DNA from: 2-02-FULL-46-13 sp036517235
GTDB taxonomy: Bacteria; Patescibacteriota; Minisyncoccia; Phycocordibacterales; DSPV01
DNA: 15,629 bases
Direction: 5' to 3'
Assembly (NCBI GenBank): GCA_036517235.1
Contig: DATDXL010000011.1
Span: 1-15,629, forward strand
Made by a program: the position numbers and the translations under genes. The notes beneath the pieces are model-generated. The model did not search any database and was not told where the DNA came from. It was given only the letters and a program-made list of their open reading frames with translations. Of the stretch, positions 6,335-13,664 are shown one piece after another; position 1 is the stretch's first letter, and every line of letters starts with the position of its first letter.

Positions 6335-7561
6335 TTATCTGCTTAGTTCTACTTTCAGCCGATGAGCAAGCGCCGAGAGACTGTGCTCTTTGAGCCCGAC
6401 TTCCCTCATCGTCGCGCGAAGTGCTAGCTTCTCCGCATCACCGAGATTGAGGAGTTCCTGAAGTTTAAGCGCAAGCTCTTCCTTATCGTCTTGAGCAAAT
6501 GAGAACCTCGCCGAACTTGCGTTCGGCTTCGGTTCTTTTGAGAACTCCTCCGTTCTCAACGCTCGCGGACTCGCTGCTCTCCGCTGCGGGGAAAGTGCCT
6601 TTTCCCCGACCCCTTTCCCCCTCTCTCCGTTTACGGGAAGAGAAAACTGCTTATCCATCAATCGAGCGAAATCAGCACTGCAGGCAAGCACGAGACACTC
6701 ACAGCCTGCGGCCTCAAAAAGCGTCTTGTCATACATGCCCGACGGCGAGAGATTCACGAAAATATCGTGCGCGGAAAACACCTGTGGGCCCTCAAGGTAT
6801 GGCAGCCCGGCTGCAAAACGCACCTGGCGAGAAAGTCCGATGTCTTGAACCGTGCGTTTTAAACCCTCATGGTACGCTATGTCGTTTGGAAGAGGTGAAC
6901 CGTAGAAGCTGGCGGTGAATGCAACACCTTTAGCGTGAAGATCTTTAAGCGCTTCTAGAAGCATATGAGGTCGTTTGGAGGGCGCTATACGGGCGTAAAA
7001 GAGAATGGAGCGGGGTATGCGGGCAACAGCTCCTGCTGGACGATAAAGCTCCATATCCACGCCGACTGGCATCAAAACCGTCTTTTTATACTTGGCGGTA
7101 TAAGACGCTTTGGACGTACAAAATATCTTCGTGCAAAAGGCGGCAGCGATGGCGGTCAGCACCGAGCCCGCGTAGTGGTTGCGCCACATAAAAATCCGCT
7201 TGCCCAAGAGCTTCCAAAGTAAACCTCCAAGAAGCACATACTCCTGGTTCATATGCACCAGCACCGCATCGTAGTTGTTTCGCTCTCGCCAGATATAGGT
7301 GAAAAAATTCTTTATATATCTTATGCGTGAGCGACCGACGGTCGAGCGAGGAAGTACTGAGCCCACCGGGGTGAATGTGCGCCCATTCTCTTTGCCAAGC
7401 GAAAATACATGCACATTAGGGGGAAGAGAATAAGCCCCTTCCTGCAGACAAATCACCGTTATAGTCTTGAACTGTTTCGAGAATCCCGACACCCAGGCAT
7501 GCACAAAGCCAAGCGTACTATCCCCCTTATCCATCCTCTGCGTTATGAATAGAAGACTCAT
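6335..7561 (-). CDS. Family 4 glycosyltransferase with in-frame palindromic insertion
   Basis: This is a GT-B fold enzyme of 408 aa, the last gene of the minus-strand polysaccharide operon, 43 nt after the GT2-methyltransferase gene. The C-terminal donor domain shows ILFYARIAPSKRPHMLLEAL (186-205), RFAAGLPYLEGPQVFSAHDI (248-267) and NLSPSGMYDKTLFEAAGC, the counterpart of the EX7E region. Residues 308-359 do not look like glycosyltransferase sequence. They are a low-complexity run (SPQRRAASPRALRTEEF to FSFAQDD) encoded by several hairpins (6485-6640), followed by a normal C-terminal helix. Residues 61-78 may be a second small insert. No signal peptide is seen; the enzyme probably acts at the cytoplasmic face of the membrane. 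Confidence 0.85.
   Translation of the reverse strand: MSLLFITQRMDKGDSTLGFVHAWVSGFSKQFKTITVICLQEGAYSLPPNVHVFSLGKENGRTFTPVGSVLPRSTVGRSRIRYIKNFFTYIWRERNNYDAVLVHMNQEYVLLGGLLWKLLGKRIFMWRNHYAGSVLTAIAAAFCTKIFCTSKASYTAKYKKTVLMPVGVDMELYRPAGAVARIPRSILFYARIAPSKRPHMLLEALKDLHAKGVAFTASFYGSPLPNDIAYHEGLKRTVQDIGLSRQVRFAAGLPYLEGPQVFSAHDIFVNLSPSGMYDKTLFEAAGCECLVLACSADFARLMDKQFSLPVNGERGKGVGEKALSPQRRAASPRALRTEEFSKEPKPNASSARFSFAQDDKEELALKLQELLNLGDAEKLALRATMREVGLKEHSLSALAHRLKVELSR
6485..6640. repeat. Palindromic element inserted in frame in a GT4 gene
   Basis: It holds several hairpins in a row: AGAACC..GCCGAAC with GTTCGGC..GGTTCT (about 6500-6535), GAGAAC with GTTCTC, and GGGGAAA with TTTTCCCC. The translated product (RRAASPRALRTEE, FSFAQDD) is like the low-complexity peptides produced by dispersed palindromic repeats. 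It divides an otherwise continuous glycosyltransferase without breaking the frame. Confidence 0.6.
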
Positions 7562-7604
7562 TACAAGCCCATACTAACCAAAAACCACCCTGATGCCAAG
7601 ATAA

Positions 7605-9173
7605 CTATGCTTTCAGTGGTTTCTTGGCAATGATATAGAGGTGTGTAGCAACAGCGTCGGTTCCCGGTATCCAATAGAAAAGGAAGTCGAAAAATTTGAA
7701 CGGCCCCATGACGAGCATCAGAGCGTGAGTGATGAATGGCGCTACTTTTTTGAAACCGAACGAAAGAAGGATCCCGAGCCAGTATGCAAGAAACATCAGT
7801 AGCGCGCTAAGTGGCCCAGAGCGGACTCCGCTCTCGACGATCTCAAGCTCCTTGAACAAATGTTTGAGACCGCTTATGGTCCACCGGTTGAAATCATCAG
7901 GCGACGCGTGATAGGGATGAATGAACGGAGCACTCGTGTAGAGATACCCACCCGGCTTTAGTATCCGCATCATCTCCTCTGCGACGACCTGAGGGTCGGC
8001 AACATGCTCAAGAACGGATTCATTCACCACCGCCGGAATCGAGTTGTTGGGGAAAGGCAGAGCCGCGGCGTCAGCCACGACATCCACTTCAGGAAACGGT
8101 AAAATATCCACATTGATGAATTCCTTGCCAAGCTGCTCGGGACCCGACCCAATATCAACAATAGGCGTTCCGGGAGAAAGATATCTCCTGATCCGCCTAG
8201 GTCCATTGACAAGCATGAGCACAGGACACGAGAAGTGCCAGAGCGCGTAATAGAATCTCGGAAACTGCTTGAAAAAAGATTTAAGCCAGTTGATGCCGCT
8301 CTCATGCTCGTCGCGAAACTGCACAAGTGACGCCTCTTTCATGAGGTGTGGTCTTCCCTCGTCGTCGACTGTGTAACGTTTCGAATTCTGTGCGACAAGA
8401 TAACTTCCTTCGCGTGCAAGCGGCAACTTCTCTTCCGGGTCGACGATAAGACTCTCGGTATCTTTCACCCCTGCATGCCCTTCTTTTCTCAAGTGCAAAA
8501 AGCGATCACTTAGGATAGCGAGGATCGCGTGGATCCCATCGCGGTAACGTATCTTCTTCCCTTCCTTGACGCTCCGTGGCATGTGGGATATCGAACGTTC
8601 AACACCCCTATACCCCATACGCTGCGCCCGTACAATAAAGACGATATCGCCCTCGAATTTCTTCCCCGAATAGAGATGTTTTGCCGCCGCGGGAAAAAGC
8701 TTGTAACAACTCCACACATCCGTGAACTTGGTGGCGTAAAGCACGTTGATGAGCTTGGTCGTGATGAACGTACCGAAACGCTGAACGAAAAAACCTCGAC
8801 GTGGCACATGATGTAAATTGCGGGAACCATACACTATTGTCTTGTTGTCGGTTATGCCCTCAACAAGGGTCGGGATCTCACGCGGATCATATTCCAGATC
8901 AGCATCTTGGATGATCAGGTAATCGCCGGTTGCCGCTTTTAGACCGCTTTCCACCGTAGCACCTTTGCCTTGGTTTTGGGAATGCCGAAGAATCTTAAGT
9001 CGCGACGAGTGCGCCTTGAGAATCTCCGGCGTCTTGTCGGAAGATGCATCGTCAACAGCGACGATCTCTACCTCCACTCCCGGAATATGCACGGAAAAAA
9101 CCCTCTTGAGAAGCTCAGGCAGTGTCTTCTCCTCGTTATAGATCGGTATGATTATCGATAATTTACGCACCAT
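7605..9173 (-). CDS. Fusion of DPM1-like GT2 and SAM methyltransferase
   Basis: The 522 residues contain two enzymes. Residues 1-230 are a GT2 of the dolichyl or polyprenyl-phosphate sugar synthase type: IIIPIYNEEKTL (7-18), VDDASSDKTPE (40-50), the metal-binding QDADLEYDP (89-97), and GSRN followed by KLFPAAA. Residues 250-285 resemble a Trm112-like domain without cysteines (YTVDDEGRPHLM). Residues 335-445 are a class I methyltransferase with VDIGSGP (339-345), INVDILPFPEVDVVADAAAL and ESVLEHVADP...MMRILKPGGYL. A hydrophobic C-terminus (about 455-505) probably anchors it in the membrane. It may load a sugar on a lipid carrier and methylate a linked glycan. Its start overlaps the stop of the upstream gene by 11 nt. 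Confidence 0.88.
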   Translation of the reverse strand: MVRKLSIIIPIYNEEKTLPELLKRVFSVHIPGVEVEIVAVDDASSDKTPEILKAHSSRLKILRHSQNQGKGATVESGLKAATGDYLIIQDADLEYDPREIPTLVEGITDNKTIVYGSRNLHHVPRRGFFVQRFGTFITTKLINVLYATKFTDVWSCYKLFPAAAKHLYSGKKFEGDIVFIVRAQRMGYRGVERSISHMPRSVKEGKKIRYRDGIHAILAILSDRFLHLRKEGHAGVKDTESLIVDPEEKLPLAREGSYLVAQNSKRYTVDDEGRPHLMKEASLVQFRDEHESGINWLKSFFKQFPRFYYALWHFSCPVLMLVNGPRRIRRYLSPGTPIVDIGSGPEQLGKEFINVDILPFPEVDVVADAAALPFPNNSIPAVVNESVLEHVADPQVVAEEMMRILKPGGYLYTSAPFIHPYHASPDDFNRWTISGLKHLFKELEIVESGVRSGPLSALLMFLAYWLGILLSFGFKKVAPFITHALMLVMGPFKFFDFLFYWIPGTDAVATHLYIIAKKPLKA

Positions 9174-9654
9174 GGGACAGCGAACTTCTCTTTATAAACG
9201 AATATAATGTCCCAAGGCCATAGACTGCGAAGGCAAAAACAAATACCGTAACAGGAACCCTAAATCGCGCGTTCATGCCATACCCATTGGCGGTGGTCAT
9301 AAGAGCGAAATAAGCCACGATGCCGACCGAAATGAGCATAGGCGGAGTGATCCTCTCTTTGCGAAGATAGAGCACTAAGCTGAAAAGAATCGCCAGAAAA
9401 GCCATGATGAAAATCCAGACAGGGGGACGAAACGGATCAGGACTAAAAACGGGGCCAATGTCGAATGAGTAACCGTTACCTTCGATAAGGTTTCGACTTA
9501 TCTCATAGTAGCCGTCCATCCCGCGGATAGTTTTTATAAAATCCCCGTTTGCTACGTTAAAATTTATAGAAAAAAGCACGAGGCGGGCAACAACCGCCAA
9601 AAAGAAGATGGCGATGGCAACCTTGTGCTTTCTGCACCACTCTCTTATTTTCAT
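9163..9654 (-). CDS. Short membrane protein, reduced GT-C (GT39-like) glycosyltransferase
   Basis: I place the start at the ATG at 9654 (163 aa, MKIREWCRKHK), because the 48 residues upstream of it overlap the gtrA-like gene region and look unlike a protein start. A positively charged N-terminus precedes TM1 (about 12-30). A periplasmic-type loop with NGDFIKTIRGMDGYYEISRN and GYSFDIGPVFSPDPFRPPVW resembles the first loop of GT39/ArnT-like transferases. Three more TM segments and the NARFRVPV motif, typical of the last part of that family, follow. The usual middle (about 250-300 residues, several TMs) is missing. It may be an internally deleted relic or a minimal partner protein. It overlaps the downstream GT2-methyltransferase gene by 11 nt. 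Confidence 0.68.
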   Translation of the reverse strand: MKIREWCRKHKVAIAIFFLAVVARLVLFSINFNVANGDFIKTIRGMDGYYEISRNLIEGNGYSFDIGPVFSPDPFRPPVWIFIMAFLAILFSLVLYLRKERITPPMLISVGIVAYFALMTTANGYGMNARFRVPVTVFVFAFAVYGLGTLYSFIKRSSLSHGA

Positions 9655-9712
9655 GGACACTATGATAACACAACTCGTGAACAGAAAGTGTACGAGACAC
9701 ACATATGCCGGG

Positions 9713-10195
9713 CTACACTCCCGTAAGAGGCTGTTTACGATTAAAAATGAAATGTTTGTACAGAACAAAACTCTCTGTGGAGACAACGATGCCCGCAAGA
9801 AACTGCGCAGTGAAATACCACAATCCCACTACATCAACGAGCGTATACACGATGAACGTATTGAGACCCAGATTGGCAACGGTAATAATAAGGTAGAGCA
9901 TGAGCTGACGATGCGCTGTTTTGATAGTAGTATCTCCGAACGTGAAATATTTCTGCAAAATAAAACTCACTAAAAAACCTGCGATGAACGCCAGTACGGA
10001 CGCGGAAAGATAGTGGATGTCGAATAGCTCTACTAGTATAAAGAGAGACCCGAGGTTGGAGGTCGCCGCACTGCCCCCAGAGATGAGGTATTTGATATAG
10101 ATGCGATAGCGGAAAAGAGCGTTGTGGAGTGAGGGATGAATCCTCTCTAAGCTCTTCCACCAGAAAGCTTTGATTTTTTGGTATATCGCTATCAT
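9713..10195 (-). CDS. GtrA-family membrane protein
   Basis: GtrA-like proteins have four membrane helices and help move polyprenyl-phosphate-linked sugars across the membrane. The 160-residue protein shows the family's opening (YIKYLISGGSAATSNLGSLF), a second helix pair with AFIAGFLVSFILQKYFTF, and the ending FLAGIVVSTESFVLYKHFIF. The ATG at 10195 is preferred over the one at 10210 because it forms an ATGA overlap with the stop of the upstream GT4 gene (10194-10192). This points to translational coupling. Its position next to a DPM1-like GT2 and a GT-C-like protein is the classic grouping for lipid-linked sugar transfer. Confidence 0.9.
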   Translation of the reverse strand: MIAIYQKIKAFWWKSLERIHPSLHNALFRYRIYIKYLISGGSAATSNLGSLFILVELFDIHYLSASVLAFIAGFLVSFILQKYFTFGDTTIKTAHRQLMLYLIITVANLGLNTFIVYTLVDVVGLWYFTAQFLAGIVVSTESFVLYKHFIFNRKQPLTGV

Positions 10196-11490
10196 GGATG
10201 AACGGTGCATCTCTCGAGATCAGCTTGGTAACGCTTCCAGTATTCTGCCTCGGGAATAATCAATTTCTTTGCCTGCGTGCGCAAAGCACTCCCGTAGGCA
10301 CGCCTCAGCTTAGCATCAGAAGAAAGCTCTTTGAGACGTGCCGCGATGTAGACAGAATCTCCGACAGGACAGATAAACCGCTCAAAGGGCGGGAGTACGA
10401 GCTCACGCGCGATACCAACATCGGTGGTAACCACAGGTTGTCCATGAATAGCCGCTTCAAGAAGCACGAGCCCGTACCCCTCGAATCGCGAGGTCGACAG
10501 TACGATATCCGAAACACGGTAGAGCGATGAGAGGTCCTGAATCCAAAGTTCCATTTTTATGATTCGCGAAAGCCCGCGCGCCCTGATATCACTCTGTATT
10601 TTCTCTTTTTCACTGCCTTCCCCGACAATGATAAGACCAATAAAACTCCCCAGACGACGAGCTTTATCGAACGCGTCAATGGCTGTCGGGAAATCTTTTT
10701 CGGGAGCAAAGCGAGACGGCATGAGTACGAGACAAGAATCCGTTTCTTCTTTTTTAAATCGACGCAAAGGTTTTGCCGCCCACTTTCGGGCATGCTCAGA
10801 AAATACGGGCAGGAGCATAATGGGCACGTTTTTCTTGATTCGCGCCCGAACGCTTCCCGCGACACGCTCGCTGACCACGCGGATACCTGTCGCACGTGGG
10901 ATGATATAGTCCGCAATAAAAACACGAGCCCGATTGAGCCAAGAGAGTTGAGAAAAATAGGGAGTGACGTAATCAGTATGAATCTGCACGTGGAGCGGTA
11001 ACGTGGTTCGCTTTGAAGTAAGGTATCCCGCAAGAGCGCACTCGAACGGGTCCTGTGCTGTTATGACCGAATCGGCATTCGTCATACCGCGCTGGCGCGC
11101 CAAACCTCGCGCGAGCGCCACAGCATCCCGAACATAGAGCCACCGCGAGAGAGAGTTCGTGGGATAGAGCCAGAGGTTCCCGTGCTGCTCGGCACAGAGC
11201 TCATGCGATTGTCGCGCGAACACAATCACGTGCAGTTCGGCAAACAGCTCACGCTGACTGAAGAGGCGCTTGCGCACGCTGCTTCCCTCTTCGAACACTT
11301 TTCTATCCATGCCGATGACGATGACCTTTATCCCGTTAGAAGCAGAAACCGACTTGGTTGCTTCTGCTTGAGGTATCGAATCGTCCATTATCTTTTTCGT
11401 GGATGATTTCACACTATTTGATTGTGATTGCCGTGTTCTGCCTGTCTGCGAGCCCCGCACAGGCAGACGGCTTCTAACGGGATTTATCAT
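10192..11490 (-). CDS. Family 4 glycosyltransferase with repeat-derived N-terminus
   Basis: This is a GT-B fold enzyme. Acceptor-domain features start at IKVIVIGMDRKVFEEGSSVR (about 54-73). The donor domain shows CLVLMPSRFAPEKDFPTAI, LIIVGEGSEKEKI, SDIVLSTSRFEGYGLVLLEA (the EX7E motif) and GQPVVTTDVG. The ATG at 11490 overlaps the stop of the upstream gene as ATGA (11490-11487), supporting it as the real start. The first 50 or so residues (NPVRSRLPVRGSQTGRTR and on) are encoded by a 154-bp element with 14-bp inverted ends and have no match to the family. An alternative start near 11388 or 11310 would remove them. Probable role: addition of a sugar in surface glycan assembly. Confidence 0.88.
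   Translation of the reverse strand: MINPVRSRLPVRGSQTGRTRQSQSNSVKSSTKKIMDDSIPQAEATKSVSASNGIKVIVIGMDRKVFEEGSSVRKRLFSQRELFAELHVIVFARQSHELCAEQHGNLWLYPTNSLSRWLYVRDAVALARGLARQRGMTNADSVITAQDPFECALAGYLTSKRTTLPLHVQIHTDYVTPYFSQLSWLNRARVFIADYIIPRATGIRVVSERVAGSVRARIKKNVPIMLLPVFSEHARKWAAKPLRRFKKEETDSCLVLMPSRFAPEKDFPTAIDAFDKARRLGSFIGLIIVGEGSEKEKIQSDIRARGLSRIIKMELWIQDLSSLYRVSDIVLSTSRFEGYGLVLLEAAIHGQPVVTTDVGIARELVLPPFERFICPVGDSVYIAARLKELSSDAKLRRAYGSALRTQAKKLIIPEAEYWKRYQADLERCTVHP
11330..11483. repeat. 154-bp element with 14-bp inverted termini at the start of a GT4 gene
   Basis: ATCCCGTTAGAAGC (11330-11343) is the exact reverse complement of GCTTCTAACGGGAT (11470-11483). Inside are further palindromic pieces such as AGAAGCAGAAACC with GGTTGCTTCT. 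The element begins just behind the ATG and stays open in the gene's frame. Confidence 0.6.
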
Positions 11491-13655
11491 CGTGTTTTAA
11501 AGACATGGATATAATCGTTCGCAACCTCTTTCCATCCTCTGGTGTGCTTAAAACGGGCATTGTTCTCGAGAAATCGCTGGTAGACGACATCGTCAGCAAG
11601 CGAACAGAGAGCTTTCGCGATACCTTCATTGCTTAAGGGGTCAACCCACAACCCGAGATCTTTGAGCTTCTCATGCAACCCGCAATACTTCGTGGCTATG
11701 AAGGGCTTCCCCAAACGAACAGCTTCCAGTATGAGGTTGGGGCTGACTTCAGAAACAGACGGAACCACCACGGCGTAAGCTCTCCGCATCCGAGCCAGAA
11801 GCTCCTCGTGAGAGACTGCGAATGTTTCGAGCGTTATCGCGGGACATTTCCCGTGAGCTTGCGCGAATGCGGCTTTTAGACGCGGGATATTCTTGAGCCG
11901 GATCTGCCGGCCCGCCCAGATGAAATTCTTTTCTTTCGGTTTCTCCGACGGGAGCCTCTCTCCATAGTAGTTCTCCACCACAACGCTCCGTTCGCTCTGC
12001 ACGCTATATGGCGCGAGCCACAACTTCCTCTGCCACTCCGTGTTAAAAGCAACCCGCGATGCCCTCCGAAGGAGGGTTTTAGTCAGCAAAAAGACAAGAC
12101 GCTCCTTGAACGTGAGATGAGGTCTTTTGGTATAGAACTCCGGCAAGGGAATAAGGTCCCCCGTACGCTCAACGTAGTGCTCCCACACAAAATCGCCACC
12201 CACCCGGACGACCACCTTCTTCCCGAGTAGTCGGCCGAGCACTACCGAAGGCAGACCGACCGAGACAGTATCGAGCGTAAGCACCCAATCAGAGAGAAAA
12301 AGCGGGATAAGGAGACGCATACTGAACGCGAGGTGACGCAAGCCTGAAGGAAGCTTAGACTTGCCGAAAGGAAGTACCGAGGTCGGATATCCAGCTTCAC
12401 GAAACGTCTCGGCAAGATGTTTTGCGTACTTGGCCGGACCACCGATGTCGGGCGGGAAAATGCCGGTCGTAATAAGAATCCTGGCTTTATCGAGTTTCTC
12501 GAGAGGGACAAGACCGTCCTCGCACATAAGCTTCGCTATGCGATCCCATCCATAGCGCTCTTTTGCCATCGTTTCGGCCTCTTCTATGAGACCTAGCCGC
12601 AGATCCTGGTCCTTCATCACCACCTCGATCTTAAGCCCCAAATCCTTGGGATCTCTAACTCCGCAGAAAAGCCCTGTCTTCTTATCGGTTAGAAAATCCA
12701 CAATGCCTCCGACAGGCGTCGCGATAACAGGGATCCTCGCGGCCATCGCTTCTATAAAAGCCGTGCCCAAACCCTCTGAGAGCGACGGGCGGACAAACAC
12801 ATCGGCGGCAGCAAGGGAGCGAGGTAGCTTTTCATTCAACACATCTCCCGTAAAGAGGACGCGCTCCGTGAGCCCTAGATCGCCGGTCAGCTTTTTAAGC
12901 TCTCCCTCAAGAGGACCGCTCCCGATCACCAAGAGCTTGACGTGGGACGGCAATAAGCTCACAGCTTTGATGGAATCGTCAACGCAATTCTTCTTCACGA
13001 GCCTGGAGACCGTGACCACGACAAAATCGCTGTGGGAAAAACCATACTGTTTCCTCATCTCCGCGCGCGCCTCGGGATTAGAACCTCGCGAGAAGCCCTC
13101 GTAGTCGACGGCATTGGGCACTACCGTTATCGGCGTCGCAGGAGCGTGGCGGCGCGCGCGACTTCCTAGGTACGCGCTGATGACCGTGATGCGATCCGCG
13201 ACCCGGAACACGAAGGTGTGCCATGGCTGTATCAAGATACGGTAGAGCGTTTCATTGCCGAACACGTAGCGCTTCAGATGCTCTTCCTCATCCCCTTCTT
13301 GGAGCGTGAGCACGAGCGGCACATGACGCTTCGCAAGCTTAAAGAATGCCGCCGCGACAGACGCCTGGCTCGCCATCATGCACCAAACCGCGCTGAATCT
13401 CTCTTTTCGATGAAGAGAAAGAGCCTTAACAAAACCGAGGAGAGGGAGGAGGAATTTATCGAATGAAACCCCAAAACCGACCCTGTAGACCGATACCCTA
13501 CCGAGAACCTCCTCTTTGCCTAAACTGGGCTTTAAACGCGCTGTAATGAGGCTACAAGCGATATCAGGAAGACGGTCGGTTATCTCCTTTATGGCAAGCT
13601 CCGCTCCCCCTATATTGGGCAGGTAATTGGTAGAAAATATAAGGATTTTCTTCAC
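11487..13655 (-). CDS. Tandem double GT4 glycosyltransferase
   Basis: Two complete GT-B enzymes are joined in one 722-aa chain. The first (1-385) opens with FSTNYLPNIGGAELAI and has VVTVSRLVKKNCVDDSI, LLVIGSGPLEGEL and SEGLGTAFIEAM with E294 and E302 of the EX7E motif. The second (about 390-722) opens with ITTGIFPPDIGGPAKYAKHL and has FIWAGRQIRLKNI and SEVSPNLILEA, a second EX7E. The start is GTG (13655), 9 nt after the stop of the reverse transcriptase gene. The nearby ATG (13663) hits a stop after three codons. The stop overlaps the next gene as ATGA. Two successive sugar transfers by one protein are likely. Confidence 0.9.
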   Translation of the reverse strand: MKKILIFSTNYLPNIGGAELAIKEITDRLPDIACSLITARLKPSLGKEEVLGRVSVYRVGFGVSFDKFLLPLLGFVKALSLHRKERFSAVWCMMASQASVAAAFFKLAKRHVPLVLTLQEGDEEEHLKRYVFGNETLYRILIQPWHTFVFRVADRITVISAYLGSRARRHAPATPITVVPNAVDYEGFSRGSNPEARAEMRKQYGFSHSDFVVVTVSRLVKKNCVDDSIKAVSLLPSHVKLLVIGSGPLEGELKKLTGDLGLTERVLFTGDVLNEKLPRSLAAADVFVRPSLSEGLGTAFIEAMAARIPVIATPVGGIVDFLTDKKTGLFCGVRDPKDLGLKIEVVMKDQDLRLGLIEEAETMAKERYGWDRIAKLMCEDGLVPLEKLDKARILITTGIFPPDIGGPAKYAKHLAETFREAGYPTSVLPFGKSKLPSGLRHLAFSMRLLIPLFLSDWVLTLDTVSVGLPSVVLGRLLGKKVVVRVGGDFVWEHYVERTGDLIPLPEFYTKRPHLTFKERLVFLLTKTLLRRASRVAFNTEWQRKLWLAPYSVQSERSVVVENYYGERLPSEKPKEKNFIWAGRQIRLKNIPRLKAAFAQAHGKCPAITLETFAVSHEELLARMRRAYAVVVPSVSEVSPNLILEAVRLGKPFIATKYCGLHEKLKDLGLWVDPLSNEGIAKALCSLADDVVYQRFLENNARFKHTRGWKEVANDYIHVFKTR

Positions 13656-13664
13656 AAATCCATA

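Noticed and set aside
8529..8816. Plus-strand ORF of 95 codons inside the GT2-methyltransferase gene
   Set aside because: It lies wholly antisense to a clearly conserved enzyme and has no family features; it is a shadow frame. The same reasoning removes the other long antisense frames, such as 10559-10909 and 12586-13104.
9655..9798. Upstream extension of the GT-C-like gene to 9798
   Set aside because: It would overlap the end of the gtrA-like gene by 86 bp and add 48 residues that do not fit the family; the ATG at 9654 gives a normal charged N-terminus before TM1.
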